DNA of 64,000 nucleotides from assembly GCF_002735705.1 (NCBI RefSeq), contig NZ_PDZL01000004.1, positions 310,001 through 374,000 of the forward strand, read 5' to 3'. Positions 52,466 through 62,221 of this stretch are shown here, piece by piece. Both the position numbers and the translations under genes were made by a program. Numbering within the stretch: the stretch's first letter is position 1; every line of letters begins with the position of its first letter. The stretch comes from Janthinobacterium sp. BJB426. Lineage in GTDB: Bacteria > Pseudomonadota > Gammaproteobacteria > Burkholderiales > Burkholderiaceae_D. The notes beneath the pieces were generated by a model. It was not told the DNA's origin. It worked only from the letters and a program-made list of their open reading frames with translations, and made no database searches.

Positions 52466-52999
52466 ATGCCTGCAACTGCCTTGTGCGATTTGCTGTTGCT
52501 GTGCTTTGTGACGGGGGCCGCCGTCAGTGATTTGATCCGCCGCAAGATTCCGAACTGGCTGGTGCTGGCCGGCATCCTCACTGCCCTGGTCGTGCACCTG
52601 TGGCTGTGGCCGCAAAACGTGCTGCCGCTGTGGCTGGGCGGCATGGCGACGGGCTTTTTCCTCTTTTTACCCTTGTATGTGCTGCGCGGCATGGCCGCCG
52701 GCGACGTCAAGCTGATCGCCATGGCGGGCGCCTTTGCCGGTCCCTGGCCCGTGCTGCAGATCTGTTTCGCCACGTTTGTCCTGGGCGGCCTGATGGCCGT
52801 GCTGATGATCACGTACCAGGGCAAGTGGCGCGCCTGCCTGCTCAATCTGCGCCAGCTGCTGTGGCCGATGATCGCGCGCATGGCAGGCATTCCCCTGGCG
52901 CCAACCGCACTCGGCAGCGGCGCCAGCGTGGGCAACATGCCGTACGGACTGGCCATTGCCCTGGGCTGCCTGCTGGTGCAAGGGCGGCACTATTTCTGA
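52466..52999 (+). CDS. tadV: TadV/CpaA-type prepilin peptidase
   Basis: 177 residues, membrane-embedded aspartic peptidase (A24). The two catalytic aspartates are in AVSDLIRRKIPN (about residue 22) and AAGDVKLIAM (about residue 73), the GxxD-type motif. Several hydrophobic helices surround them. It cleaves the Flp leader on the cytoplasmic side of the membrane. GGAGG precedes ATG 52466, just past the terminator, so translation is separate from flp. Confidence 0.92.
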   Translation: MPATALCDLLLLCFVTGAAVSDLIRRKIPNWLVLAGILTALVVHLWLWPQNVLPLWLGGMATGFFLFLPLYVLRGMAAGDVKLIAMAGAFAGPWPVLQICFATFVLGGLMAVLMITYQGKWRACLLNLRQLLWPMIARMAGIPLAPTALGSGASVGNMPYGLAIALGCLLVQGRHYF

Positions 53000-53093
53000 T
53001 TGGTATTCATTGCTCTTGATCAATGGGCGCCAGTCCCCGCTCGCTAGAATGAATTCTGTTGAATGCCCGCTTAACCGGCTAAGGAGACGCAGC

Positions 53094-54467
53094 ATGACCG
53101 AGGTCGACTATTCCCTGAGCACCGAGAGTGCGCCGCGCCCTGCCGACGCGAACCTGATGCCGCCCTTGCCGCCGCAGCCGAAGAGCTTGCGTGAAACGGG
53201 ACTCGAGCGGCCGCTGGTCGTCGAACTGATCGCCAAGCTGATGTTCGTGGGCGGCAAGACGCACCTGTCCGCGCTGACGACGCGCTTGCGCCTGTCGATC
53301 AATGTCTTGCGCGAAGTGCTCGATTTCATGGTGACGGAGCAGATGGCCGAAGTGGCCTGGCGCGGCGAATCCGATATCGATGTGCAGTACCAGCTGACGA
53401 GCGCCGGCAAGCAGCGCGCCAGCGCTTTTCTTGAGCGCTGCGCATATATCGGTGCCGCTCCCGTTACCCTGGAAGCGTATCGTGCCATGGTGGCGCGCCA
53501 GTCGTGGCTGGCGCAGGAACAGCGCGTCGGCAGCGATGACCTGGCCGCTGTGCTCGGAGGCGCGCACGCGGGACCGGGCATGCTCGACGTGGTCGGCGCG
53601 GCCCTGCATTCGGGGCGTTCGCTGCTGCTGTACGGTCCGCCAGGCAGCGGCAAGTCGACCCTGGCGCTGCAGCTGGGACAATTGCTGCACGGTCTAGTCG
53701 CCGTGCCCTACGCCATCGTCGTCGGCCACGACATCATCCAGCTGTACGATCCGGCCCAGCACCTGCCGCCCGCGCCGCAGCACGTCAGCCATGCGCGCCA
53801 GGCGCTGGAGCGGCGCAGCACAGACATCCGCTGGGTGCTGTGCCAGCGTCCCGTGATCCACGTGGGCGCCGAGCTCGACGCCGGCATGCTGGAACTGCGC
53901 CATGACGCCAGCGGCGGCTGCTACCAGGCGCCGCCCCATGTGCGGGCGAACAACGGCATGCTGATCATCGACGACCTGGGCCGCCAGCGCCTGGGCGCGC
54001 AAGAATTGCTGACGCGGCTGATGCAGCCGCTGGCACGCGGCAGCGACCAGTTGGGCTTGCCCGGCGGCGTGCAGATCAGCGTGCCGTTCGACAATGCCCT
54101 CGTGCTGGCCACGAACGTGCCGCCGGGCGAGCTGTTTGATGCCGCCTTGCTGCGCCGCATCGGCTACAAGGTGCAGGTGGGGCCGCTGGCCGAGAGCGCC
54201 TATCGCGCCTTGTTCCGCCAGCAATGCCGGCTGGCCGGCATGGCCATCGACGAGCAGGCCGTGCACCATCTGCTGCAGCTGCATGGCGCGCAGGGACGGC
54301 CCTTGCTGGCCAGCTATCCGCAGGAATTGCTGGCGCGCATAGGCGACTTCGCCGGCTTTGCCGGCAGCGAGGCCTGTCTGACGGTGGCCGCCCTGGAGCA
54401 AGCCTGGAGCAGCCTGTTTGCCAGCTGCGACATGCCGGCCGCCAGCCTGTGCGAGCGCATCGCATGA
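53094..54467 (+). CDS. AAA+ ATPase of the Flp locus with N-terminal winged helix
   Basis: 457 residues. The N-terminal 115 residues contain a winged-helix-like segment (FVGGKTHLSALTTRLRLSINVLREVLDFMV). The ATPase core has Walker A GPPGSGKST (181-189), Walker B MLIIDDLG (D293, D294) and sensor ATNVPPGEL, in the style of MoxR-type AAA+ proteins. It is not the CpaF motor, which is encoded later. Similar ATPases are found in betaproteobacterial Flp loci, but their role is not settled; assembly chaperone or regulator are both possible. AAGGAGA stands before ATG 53094, and its stop overlaps the cpaB start. Confidence 0.8.
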   Translation: MTEVDYSLSTESAPRPADANLMPPLPPQPKSLRETGLERPLVVELIAKLMFVGGKTHLSALTTRLRLSINVLREVLDFMVTEQMAEVAWRGESDIDVQYQLTSAGKQRASAFLERCAYIGAAPVTLEAYRAMVARQSWLAQEQRVGSDDLAAVLGGAHAGPGMLDVVGAALHSGRSLLLYGPPGSGKSTLALQLGQLLHGLVAVPYAIVVGHDIIQLYDPAQHLPPAPQHVSHARQALERRSTDIRWVLCQRPVIHVGAELDAGMLELRHDASGGCYQAPPHVRANNGMLIIDDLGRQRLGAQELLTRLMQPLARGSDQLGLPGGVQISVPFDNALVLATNVPPGELFDAALLRRIGYKVQVGPLAESAYRALFRQQCRLAGMAIDEQAVHHLLQLHGAQGRPLLASYPQELLARIGDFAGFAGSEACLTVAALEQAWSSLFASCDMPAASLCERIA

Positions 54468-55321
54468 AAAACCGGCGCGCCCTCCTGATGATGGGCCTGG
54501 CGGTCGTGCTGGGCTTGTTGGCCGTGCTGCTGGCCTCGCACTGGCTGCTGCGCCAGACGCCGGCCGGCAAGGGCAAGATCGTCGTGGCCGCCAGCGATGT
54601 CAACCTGGGCCAGCGCCTGACGCCAGAGATGCTGCGCCTGGCCGAATGGCCGGCGGAAAGCTTGCCGCAGGGCGCGTTGCAAGACCCGGCAAAACTGGCG
54701 GGACGGGTGCTGAAAACCAGCGTGCTGCGCGGCGAGCCGCTGAGCGAAGCCAAGCTGGCGCCGGCCGGCACCCTGGGCGGCCTGTCGGCCCTGATCACGG
54801 AAGGCCGGCGCGCCATCACCGTGCGCGTCAACGACGTGATCGGCGTGGCCGGCTTCGCCTTGCCGGGCAACTATGTCGACATCATCGTGAGTACCCAGCA
54901 GGATGCCGGTGACCGCGCGTTTCCGCAAAGCCGCAACATTTCCAAGATCGTGCTCGAACGCATCCTCGTGCTGGCCGTGGCGCAGGAAGTGGGGCGCGAC
55001 GAGACCAAGCCGCGCGTGGTCAATGCCGTGACTCTGGAAGTGACGCCGGAGCAGGCGGAAAACCTGGACCTGGCGCGCAGCGTGGGCAGCCTGTCGCTGG
55101 TGCTGCGCAACCAGGTCGACCCGCAGCCGGGCGTGACGGCGGGCGCCACCAAGCTGACCCTGCTGGGCGGACCGCACGAAGCTGACGAACCTGTTCCTGC
55201 CGCCACACCCGTGCTGGCCGCAGCGCCGCGTCCGGTACGCGTGGCGAAGGCGCCGCCGGAAGCGACGCGCCAGTGCAGCGGCGTCATCGACGGGACGCGC
55301 CAGTCGCGCGAATGTTTTTAG
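54464..55321 (+). CDS. cpaB: CpaB/RcpC-type Flp pilus assembly protein
   Basis: 285 residues. An N-terminal membrane anchor (residues 6-28), a SAF-type domain (IVVAASDVNLGQRLTPEMLRLAEWP), then the CpaB core with VNDVIGVAGFALPGNYVDIIV and VTLEVTPEQAENLDLARSVGSLSLVLR. The protein lies in the periplasm and supports the secretin. ATG 54464 overlaps the preceding stop (ATGA). The last residues are Pro/Ala-rich and then contain two cysteines, QCSG and RECF. Confidence 0.92.
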   Translation: MKNRRALLMMGLAVVLGLLAVLLASHWLLRQTPAGKGKIVVAASDVNLGQRLTPEMLRLAEWPAESLPQGALQDPAKLAGRVLKTSVLRGEPLSEAKLAPAGTLGGLSALITEGRRAITVRVNDVIGVAGFALPGNYVDIIVSTQQDAGDRAFPQSRNISKIVLERILVLAVAQEVGRDETKPRVVNAVTLEVTPEQAENLDLARSVGSLSLVLRNQVDPQPGVTAGATKLTLLGGPHEADEPVPAATPVLAAAPRPVRVAKAPPEATRQCSGVIDGTRQSRECF

Positions 55322-55327
55322 CCAACC

Positions 55328-56788
55328 ATGGACACGCTCATGAACCGCGCCCTGCTGATACTGTTCTGCCTGCTGTCGCCGCTGGCCGGCGCGGCGGCCG
55401 ATCCTGGCCCGCGCTGCGGCGGTGAAGCGGCCTCGCCCGGCAACTTGCAGCTACAGGTGGGCAAGTCGAGCATGCTGCGCCTGCCTGAAGCCGTGCAACA
55501 GCGCAGCGTCGGCAACCCGGCCATCGTGCAGGCCATGCTGGTCGCGCCCGACACCTTGTATGTGGTCGGCGTCGACGTGGGCAGCACGAACATGATCATC
55601 CAGGGCAGGAGCGGCGTGTGTAGCGTGGTGAACGTCAGCGTCAGCATGGACCCGGCCGGCTTGCAAGCGACTCTGACGGCCCTGATGCCGGAAGAAAAAG
55701 CCATCCGCGTGACGGCCGTGGCCGACACCCTGGTGCTGTCGGGCACAGTGCAGGATGCGGGCGCCGTGCTGCGCGCCGTCGAGCTGGCGCACGCGTATGT
55801 GCGCCGCGCTACAGTGCCGCTGGCGCTGCCCAAGCCTGCCGATGGCGCCGCCATGCCCCTCGCCGCCACGGCGCCCGGTGGCGGCGCGGGCGGCGCGAAC
55901 AGCCGCATCATCAACATGCTCGACGTCAGCGCGCCGCAGCAGGTGATGCTGGCCGTGCAGATCGCCGAAGTGTCGAAGTCGCTGCTGGAACGGCTGGAAG
56001 TGGGCGCCACCCTGCGCTTCGCTTCCGGCAGCTGGGCCACCACCTTGCTGTCGAATTTCCTCAGCGGCACGGCCAATGGTTTGCTCGATGTGCGCAAGTC
56101 GAATGGCCGCCAGCAGCTGACCATCGAGGCGCAGAAACAGGATGGCCTGGTGCGCATCCTGGCCGAGCCGACGGTGATGGCGATCAGCGGGCAGGAGGGC
56201 AGTTTTCTGGCTGGCGGCAAGATATTCATTCCCGTCGGCCAGGACAACAACAAGATCACCTTGGAAGAGCGCGAATACGGCGTCGGCCTGCGTTTTACGC
56301 CGACCGTGCTGTCGGGCGGGCGCATCAATTTGAAGGTGGCGCCGGAAGTGTCGGAACTGTCGCGCGAGGGCGTGGGCATTTCCGCCGCCGGCGTCAGCGG
56401 ACGTTCTATTTTGCCCGTCATCACCACGCGGCGCGCCTCGACCACGGTGCAGCTGTACGACGGCCAGAGCTACGCCATCGGCGGCCTCATCAAGAACAAC
56501 CAGGTGAGCAACATCGCGGGCGTGCCCTGGCTCAGCGAAGTGCCTATCCTCGGTGCGCTGTTTCGCAGCACGGATTTCCAGCATGACCGCACGGAATTGC
56601 TGTTCGTCATTACCGCGCATCTGGTGAAACCCTTGCCGGCCGACGCCGTGCTGCCGACGGCGCAGCTGGCGCCGCCTTCGCGCAGGGACTTGATGTTAGG
56701 CGGCAAGATGGAAGGCACGCTGGCGCCGCCGTCCGTGCCGCCGTCGGTACCAGCACCGCGCGCGGCCAACGGTTTCGAGTTGAAATGA
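55328..56788 (+). CDS. cpaC: CpaC/RcpA-type outer-membrane secretin
   Basis: 486 residues with a signal peptide (cleavage near AGAAA). An N-terminal domain of the CpaC type (GKSSMLRLPEAVQQRSVGNPAIVQA) and a BON-like segment precede the secretin core (VMLAVQIAEVSKSLLERLEVG, GRQQLTIEAQKQDGLVRILAEPTVMA, SYAIGGLIKNNQVSNIAGVPWLSEVPILGALFR). It forms the pore through which the pilus passes. Start ATG 55328 or ATG 55340; neither has a clear ribosome site. Confidence 0.93.
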   Translation: MDTLMNRALLILFCLLSPLAGAAADPGPRCGGEAASPGNLQLQVGKSSMLRLPEAVQQRSVGNPAIVQAMLVAPDTLYVVGVDVGSTNMIIQGRSGVCSVVNVSVSMDPAGLQATLTALMPEEKAIRVTAVADTLVLSGTVQDAGAVLRAVELAHAYVRRATVPLALPKPADGAAMPLAATAPGGGAGGANSRIINMLDVSAPQQVMLAVQIAEVSKSLLERLEVGATLRFASGSWATTLLSNFLSGTANGLLDVRKSNGRQQLTIEAQKQDGLVRILAEPTVMAISGQEGSFLAGGKIFIPVGQDNNKITLEEREYGVGLRFTPTVLSGGRINLKVAPEVSELSREGVGISAAGVSGRSILPVITTRRASTTVQLYDGQSYAIGGLIKNNQVSNIAGVPWLSEVPILGALFRSTDFQHDRTELLFVITAHLVKPLPADAVLPTAQLAPPSRRDLMLGGKMEGTLAPPSVPPSVPAPRAANGFELK

Positions 56789-56804
56789 GACGGGGAGATA
56801 CGCC

Positions 56805-57107
56805 ATGCCGAACTCGCTCTTGACATCGCTGCGGCGCCTCGCGGCCCTGGCCCTGGCCATGCAGCTGGCCGCCTGCGCGCACGGCAGCACGCCGCAGCTG
56901 GACCGGCGCTTCGGCGACGCCGTGCGCCTGGCCATGGCGCAGCAGGTGCGCGATCCGGCCAGCACGGGCAATCGTACGCCGGCCGATGGCCTCGACGGAC
57001 CCAGCGCGCACGCCGTCATGCAGCGCTACCGCGCGTCGTTTGCCGAACCGAATGCCCAGGCGCCGCAGCCGGTGCAATTCATGCTGGGAGGCGGCAGTGG
57101 CAAATAG
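56805..57107 (+). CDS. Small lipoprotein of the Flp locus
   Basis: 100 residues with a lipoprotein signal (lipobox LAAC at about residue 24). The mature part has RRFGDAVRLAMAQQVRDPA and GLDGPSAHAVMQRYRASFAEP, a pattern I associate with small proteins in proteobacterial Tad loci, sometimes called CpaD-like. It probably helps the secretin reach the outer membrane, by analogy with pilotin proteins. GGGAG precedes ATG 56805. Its end overlaps the next gene by 11 bases. Confidence 0.78.
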   Translation: MPNSLLTSLRRLAALALAMQLAACAHGSTPQLDRRFGDAVRLAMAQQVRDPASTGNRTPADGLDGPSAHAVMQRYRASFAEPNAQAPQPVQFMLGGGSGK

Positions 57108-58518
57108 ACGCCAGCGCGGGGCGATGCTGATCGCCTTTTCCATCCTGCTCATCGTGGTGCTGGGCTTTATCGGCCTGGCGCTCGATGTGGGACAAGTCAT
57201 CGGCCGCAAGACGGAACTGCAGAACCTGGCCGACAATGCGGCAATGGCGGCCGCCGCGGAACTGGTGGGCACGCCCGAGGGCTTGCTCGCCGCCGTGGAA
57301 AAAGCCAAGGGCAGTGCGGCCGACCGCAGCGCATGGCGGCGCCGCATGCAGGGCGCCATCCTGTCGGACGCCAGCATCCGCTTCGCCAGCGCGCCCGACG
57401 CACCCGCCAGCGGGTGGCATGCGGCGGGCGCCGTGCCCGACGCTGCCACGGCGCTGTTCGTGCGCGTCGATACGCAGGCCAATACACCCTCGCTGGGGCG
57501 GGTGGCGACGGCCTTCCTCGGCGCCTGGTCGCCGGCGCTGCGCACCCTGGACACGGGCGCGCGCGCCGTGGCGGGGCGCACCAGCCTGCACCTGATGCCG
57601 CTGGCCGTCTGCGCGCTGTCGGCCAGCGCGGCCAGCCCGCGCACGAATGCGGCACTGCTGCCGGCCGTCGAGTTGCTGGAATATGGCTTTCGCCGCGGCG
57701 TGGCGTATAACCTGTTGAAACTCAATCCGCATGGTGCCACGGCCGAACATTTCGTGCTCAATCCGCTGGGCCAGCCGGGCGTGGTGGGAGTGTCGCAGCA
57801 GGTCGGTGAAGCGAGCGTGTTGCCGTTTGTCTGCAGCGGCACGGTGCAGTATCCGCGCATCGGCAGCGCCCAGGTGCACGTGCACCGGCCTTTTCCCGCC
57901 GCGCTGTGGACGGCTTTCAATGCGCGCTTCAACCAGCATGCGGGCAGCGGCTGCCATGCCGTCACGGCGCCGCCCGACACGAATATCCGCGCCTATCCGA
58001 ATACGGCCGCGAGCTGGTGGATGACGAACGCGCCCGACGCGCCGAGCGCCCTGAGCACGGGCAATCCGCTGCTGTCCGTGGCCGACCCGGAATCGAACGC
58101 GACGCCGCCCGCCGTCGGCAGTTACGGGCCGCTGTGGTCGTTTTCCAGGGCGGCCAGGTACAGCAACCCGAAGCCGGCCGGCGGCTATCTGCCGTTTGCC
58201 ACCAGCGACTGGCCCAAGCTGTATCCGGCCAGCCCGGCCGCGCCGGCCGCCAAGTCCGGCTATCCTGCCACGCCGCCCTACCAGACGCTGGGCTTCCAGA
58301 CGGCGCCGACCGGCAACACGGGCGTGGCGCAGCGGCGCCTGCTGCATATCCCCCTGCTGGCCTGCCCCGTGCCGGCCGGCAGCGACGTGCTGGCGCAGGT
58401 GCGCGGCATCGGCCGCTTCTTCATGACGGCGCCGGCCAGCAATGGCGTATTGAGCGGCGAATTTGCCGGCCTGGTGGACGAGGGCACGCTGGCCGGCCCC
58501 GCGGAGCTGCTGCAATGA
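57097..58518 (+). CDS. tadG: TadG-like pilus assembly protein
   Basis: 473 residues. An N-terminal segment of the TadG type (RQRGAMLIAFSILLIVVLGFIGLALDVGQVIGRKTELQNLADNAAMAAAAEL) is membrane anchored; the remainder is a large periplasmic domain with paired cysteines, presumably exposed. Start is GTG 57097, with GGGAGG at 57086-57091, inside the end of the lipoprotein gene. A later ATG would remove the conserved RQRG. It likely forms part of the pseudopilus or adhesive tip. Confidence 0.85.
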   Translation: MANRRQRGAMLIAFSILLIVVLGFIGLALDVGQVIGRKTELQNLADNAAMAAAAELVGTPEGLLAAVEKAKGSAADRSAWRRRMQGAILSDASIRFASAPDAPASGWHAAGAVPDAATALFVRVDTQANTPSLGRVATAFLGAWSPALRTLDTGARAVAGRTSLHLMPLAVCALSASAASPRTNAALLPAVELLEYGFRRGVAYNLLKLNPHGATAEHFVLNPLGQPGVVGVSQQVGEASVLPFVCSGTVQYPRIGSAQVHVHRPFPAALWTAFNARFNQHAGSGCHAVTAPPDTNIRAYPNTAASWWMTNAPDAPSALSTGNPLLSVADPESNATPPAVGSYGPLWSFSRAARYSNPKPAGGYLPFATSDWPKLYPASPAAPAAKSGYPATPPYQTLGFQTAPTGNTGVAQRRLLHIPLLACPVPAGSDVLAQVRGIGRFFMTAPASNGVLSGEFAGLVDEGTLAGPAELLQ

Positions 58519-58997
58519 GGCCGCCCTGCCGCGCCGCACGCCGCCAGGGCGGCGTCGCCGCCATCGAACTGGCGCTGATCCTGCTGTTCTTCATGGCGCT
58601 GCTGCCCTTCGTGCTGCTGTTCGGCCGCGCGCTGCTGGTGTACACGGCACTGCAAAAAAGCGCGCACGATGCGGCGCGCTACATGGCGACCATGCCGCTG
58701 CCGCAGATGGGCAAGTTCGATACGGCGAGCCAGGGCGCCGCGCTGGCGCGGGAAATGGTGGCCGAAGCGATGGCGGAAAGCTGGCCGGGCATCAATCCCG
58801 CATGGGTCAATGTGGATTGCGTGTACGCCGACGATTCCTATGCCTGCGGCAGCTACGCCACGGCGCCGCTGCAGGTGCGCATCAAGGTCACCGCCGACAT
58901 GCCGGTGGATTTCCTGCCTGCGCTGACCCGCAAGTGGCTGCCGCAACTGGCGCCGATCCCGCTGCGGGCCAACGCGACCTTGCGCTATGTCCATTGA
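58515..58997 (+). CDS. tadE: TadE-like pseudopilin
   Basis: 160 residues. It starts with a short basic leader (RRQGGVAAIELALILLFFMALLPFVLLFGRALLVY) containing the AxxExA/G-type pseudopilin motif: processing after Gly and a Glu five residues in. The rest is soluble and periplasmic. ATG 58515 overlaps the tadG stop. It is thought to be cleaved by TadV and placed in the base of the fibre. Confidence 0.87.
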   Translation: MRPPCRAARRQGGVAAIELALILLFFMALLPFVLLFGRALLVYTALQKSAHDAARYMATMPLPQMGKFDTASQGAALAREMVAEAMAESWPGINPAWVNVDCVYADDSYACGSYATAPLQVRIKVTADMPVDFLPALTRKWLPQLAPIPLRANATLRYVH

Positions 58998-59595
58998 ACC
59001 GCGCCTCCGCCGGCAGCACCAGCGCGGCGTCTTCGCCGTCGAATTCGCCATGCTGGCGCTGCTGTTCTTCCTGTTCCTGTTCGCCATGCTGGAAATGGCG
59101 CGCGCCGTGTACGTGTGGAACATGGTGCATGAGATTACCCGGCGCGCGGCGCGCGCCGCCGCCGTCACCGATTTCAGCAATGCCGGCGCCTTGCAGGCCG
59201 TGCGCACGCAAGCCGTGCTGCGCGCCACGCCGGGCACGCTGCCGCTGGGCGGCGGCATCGGCGACGCACATGTGCGCATCGATTACTTGTCGGAAAGCGC
59301 GGGGGGCGCCGCGCTGGCGGCCGTGCCGGTGACGGTGCTGCCGGGTTGCCCGCAGCGCAACCGCATCAATTGCCTGGATGATCCGCAGGGCGCCAGCTGT
59401 ATCCGCTTCGTGCGCGCGCGCCTGTGCCAGCCCGGCGAGGGTGCGCGCTGCGAGCGCGTGCCGTACCGGCCCGTGCTGCCGCTGCTGGGGATGATGTTTC
59501 CCTCTGGCGCAGGCGCCATACGCTTGCCCAGCGGGACCACCATGGCGGTGGCCGAGTCGCTGGGCTATCCGGACAATCCCGGTTTTTGTCCATGA
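58987..59595 (+). CDS. Second TadE/TadF-like pseudopilin
   Basis: 202 residues. Leader RRQHQRGVFAVEFAMLALLFFLFLFAMLEMARAVYVWNMV shows the same Gly-x4-Glu arrangement as TadE, followed by a periplasmic part with several cysteines (PGCPQRNRINCLDD, ASCIRF, ARLCQPGEGARCER) that may form disulfides. It overlaps the preceding gene by 11 bases. Called TadF-like by position; the sequence itself fits the TadE family broadly. Confidence 0.85.
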   Translation: MSIEPRLRRQHQRGVFAVEFAMLALLFFLFLFAMLEMARAVYVWNMVHEITRRAARAAAVTDFSNAGALQAVRTQAVLRATPGTLPLGGGIGDAHVRIDYLSESAGGAALAAVPVTVLPGCPQRNRINCLDDPQGASCIRFVRARLCQPGEGARCERVPYRPVLPLLGMMFPSGAGAIRLPSGTTMAVAESLGYPDNPGFCP

Positions 59596-59647
59596 GCGCC
59601 AAGCCGCCGGCGCAGCCGAATGTAGTGCCTTGAATGAAGGAGGGGTG

Positions 59648-60817
59648 ATGAAAGCCTTGGTGATTACCCGCGACGCCAGCCTGCACGATGAAATCGCGGC
59701 GCAAGGCGCGGCCCGCATGCCCGTGCTGCGGCTGCTGGAGCGGCGCAGCGGCCTGCGCGACGCCGTCGAGCGCATGCTGCCCGAAGCGCCCGAGCTGGTG
59801 ATCGTCGACGCCAGCGGCATCGATGCCGACGAAGCCGACCTGCTCGAGCGCCTGGCGCGCCAGTATCCGCTGGCCGTGCTGATGCTGCTCACGCGTGGCC
59901 AGCAGCAGGATGTGCTGATACGCGCCATGCGCGCCGGCATGCGTGAAGTGCTGCAGCTGCCGCTGGTGCACAAGGCCTTCCACGAGGCGATGGATCGGGT
60001 CGATATCCAGGCCGGCGTGACGCAGATGCGCGACGGTAAAGTGCTCGCCTTCATTTCGTGCAAGGGCGGCAGCGGCGCCACTTTTCTATCGACGAATTTT
60101 TCCTACGCGCTGGCAAGCCTGGCCGGCTGCAAGGTGCTGCTGATCGACTTGCACGGCCAGTTCGGCGACGCCACCCTGTATGTCTCGGACCAGAAGCCGG
60201 CCATGACCTTGTCCGACATCTGCGCGCAGATCGCGCGCATGGATGGCGCCTTCCTCGCCTCGTGCCTGGTGCACGTGACGCCGAACTTCGGCGTGCTGGC
60301 GGCGGCCGACGACCCCGCGCACAAGATCGACATGCAGCCCGAGCACATGGACCGCATCCTGGCCGTGGCGCGCCAACACTACGATTACATCGTGCTCGAC
60401 GTGGGGCGCCAGATTGATGCGCTGTCGCTGCGCGCGCTCGACAATGCCGACGCCATCTATCCGGTGCTGCAGCTGGCCTTGCCCGACATCCGCGACGGGC
60501 GCCGCCTGCTCGACATTTTCCGCTCGCTCGGCTATCCGGGCGAACGCCTGCGCCTGATCGTCAACCGCTATGAAAAGGGCGGCCGCCTGCGCCTGGCGGA
60601 CCTGGAGCAGGCGCTGGGCGCGGAAGTGGTGCACACGGTGCCCAACGATTACATCGCCGCCACCGATTCCGTCAACCAGGGCATCCCGCTGCTGCAGCTG
60701 TCGCGCACCAGCGCCGTGGCGCGCAGCCTGGCCGAACTGGTGGAGCTGGTGACGGCGCGCCGCGTGACGGAAAGCCGCGGCCTGTTCGACCGCCTGTTCA
60801 GCCGCAGCGAGGCCTAG
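59648..60817 (+). CDS. cpaE: CpaE/TadZ-type pilus localisation ATPase
   Basis: 389 residues. An N-terminal receiver-like domain (LVITRDASLHDEIAAQGA, LVIVDASGIDADEAD) is followed by a MinD/ParA-like domain with the altered Walker motif CKGGSGAT, where the usual second lysine is Ala, common in TadZ. VLLIDLHGQFGDATLYVSD and YIVLDVGRQIDALSLRALD follow. It places the Tad machine at a site in the cell. AAGGAGG precedes ATG 59648. Confidence 0.92.
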   Translation: MKALVITRDASLHDEIAAQGAARMPVLRLLERRSGLRDAVERMLPEAPELVIVDASGIDADEADLLERLARQYPLAVLMLLTRGQQQDVLIRAMRAGMREVLQLPLVHKAFHEAMDRVDIQAGVTQMRDGKVLAFISCKGGSGATFLSTNFSYALASLAGCKVLLIDLHGQFGDATLYVSDQKPAMTLSDICAQIARMDGAFLASCLVHVTPNFGVLAAADDPAHKIDMQPEHMDRILAVARQHYDYIVLDVGRQIDALSLRALDNADAIYPVLQLALPDIRDGRRLLDIFRSLGYPGERLRLIVNRYEKGGRLRLADLEQALGAEVVHTVPNDYIAATDSVNQGIPLLQLSRTSAVARSLAELVELVTARRVTESRGLFDRLFSRSEA

Positions 60818-60866
60818 GACAGGATAGATGTCAAGGCTCCCGCCGGGAGCCATCATGGGAGCCGAG

Positions 60867-62213
60867 ATGACTTTACGCGAACGCCTGGCGGCGAATGAAA
60901 CGGTGCGCCCCGCCACGCATGGACAGGGCGCGCTGGCGCTGCACGCCTACCAGGAACTGAAAAAAACCATGCACCAGACGATACTCGACCGTATCGACCT
61001 GGAACGCTTGAAACGCCTGACGGCGGAGCAGTTCAAGCACGAGCTGGCGCTGCTGGTGCAGCGCGTGATCGAGGAAGAGCGCATCGTGCTGAACCAGCAC
61101 GAGCGGCATAGCCTGGTGCTTGACATCCAGCACGAGATGCTGGGCTTTGGTCCGCTGGAACCGCTGCTGGCCGATGCCAGCGTGTCCGATATCCTCGTCA
61201 ATACCTGCGACAAGGTTTACGTGGAGCGGGGCGGGCGGCTGCAGCTGACGGACGTGACCTTCCACGACAATGCGCACCTGATGAAGATCATCGAAAAGAT
61301 CGTCTCGCGCGTGGGCCGGCGCGTCGACGAATCGAGCCCGATGGTCGACGCACGCCTGCCCGATGGATCGCGCGTGAATGCCATCATTCCGCCGCTGGCC
61401 GTCGATGGCCCGATCCTGTCGATCCGGCGCTTTGCCGTGCAGCCTTTGACGATCGCCAACCTGCTCGACTACAAAAGCCTGACGCCGCCCATGGTGCAGG
61501 TGCTGCAGGCGCTGGGGCAGGCCAAGGTGAATATCCTGATTTCGGGCGGCACGGGCAGCGGCAAGACGACCCTGCTCAACGTGCTGTCCGGCTTCATCCC
61601 CGGCAGCGAGCGCATCGTCACCATCGAGGATGCGGCCGAACTGGCGCTGCGCCAGCCGCACGTGGTGCGCCTGGAAACGCGTCCGCCGAATATCGAGGGC
61701 AAGGGTGAAGTGAGCCAGCGCGCGCTGGTGCGCAATGCGCTGCGCATGCGGCCCGACCGCATCATCCTGGGCGAGGTGCGCGGCGCCGAGGCGCTCGACA
61801 TGCTGCAGGCGATGAACACGGGCCATGAAGGGTCGCTGGCGACCATCCACTCGAACACGGCGCGCGACGCGCTGGCGCGGCTGGAAAACATGGTCGGCAT
61901 GGCCAGCGTGAACCTGACGCCGCGCGCCACGCGCCAGCAGATCTGTTCGGCCGTGACGGTGGTGATGCAAGTGTCGCGCCTGACGGACGGCGCGCGCAAG
62001 CTGGTCAGCCTGCAGGAGGTGACGGGCATGGAGGGCGACATCATCGCCATGCATGAAATCTTCCGCTTCGAGCAGACGGGCGTCGATGCCGCCGGCAAGG
62101 TGCTGGGCCACTTTTGCGCCACGGGCGTGCGGCCCCGCTTCACGGAACGCTTGCGCATGTTTGGTGCGCCCGTGCCAGACAGCGTCTTCGACCCCGACCG
62201 CATCTACGAATAG
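60867..62213 (+). CDS. cpaF: CpaF/TadA-type secretion motor ATPase
   Basis: 448 residues from ATG 60867; ATG 60828 and 60855 are in frame, but MTLRERLA fits the usual family start. Walker A is [13 protein letters not shown] (from residue 226), with [11 protein letters not shown], the Asp box [39 protein letters not shown] and the Arg-rich region after it. It hydrolyses ATP to extend, and probably retract, the Flp pilus. Upstream lies the cpaE gene, downstream tadB after 8 bases. Confidence 0.94.
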   Translation: MTLRERLAANETVRPATHGQGALALHAYQELKKTMHQTILDRIDLERLKRLTAEQFKHELALLVQRVIEEERIVLNQHERHSLVLDIQHEMLGFGPLEPLLADASVSDILVNTCDKVYVERGGRLQLTDVTFHDNAHLMKIIEKIVSRVGRRVDESSPMVDARLPDGSRVNAIIPPLAVDGPILSIRRFAVQPLTIANLLDYKSLTPPMVQVLQALGQAKVNILISGGTGSGKTTLLNVLSGFIPGSERIVTIEDAAELALRQPHVVRLETRPPNIEGKGEVSQRALVRNALRMRPDRIILGEVRGAEALDMLQAMNTGHEGSLATIHSNTARDALARLENMVGMASVNLTPRATRQQICSAVTVVMQVSRLTDGARKLVSLQEVTGMEGDIIAMHEIFRFEQTGVDAAGKVLGHFCATGVRPRFTERLRMFGAPVPDSVFDPDRIYE

Positions 62214-62221
62214 GAGGCAGC

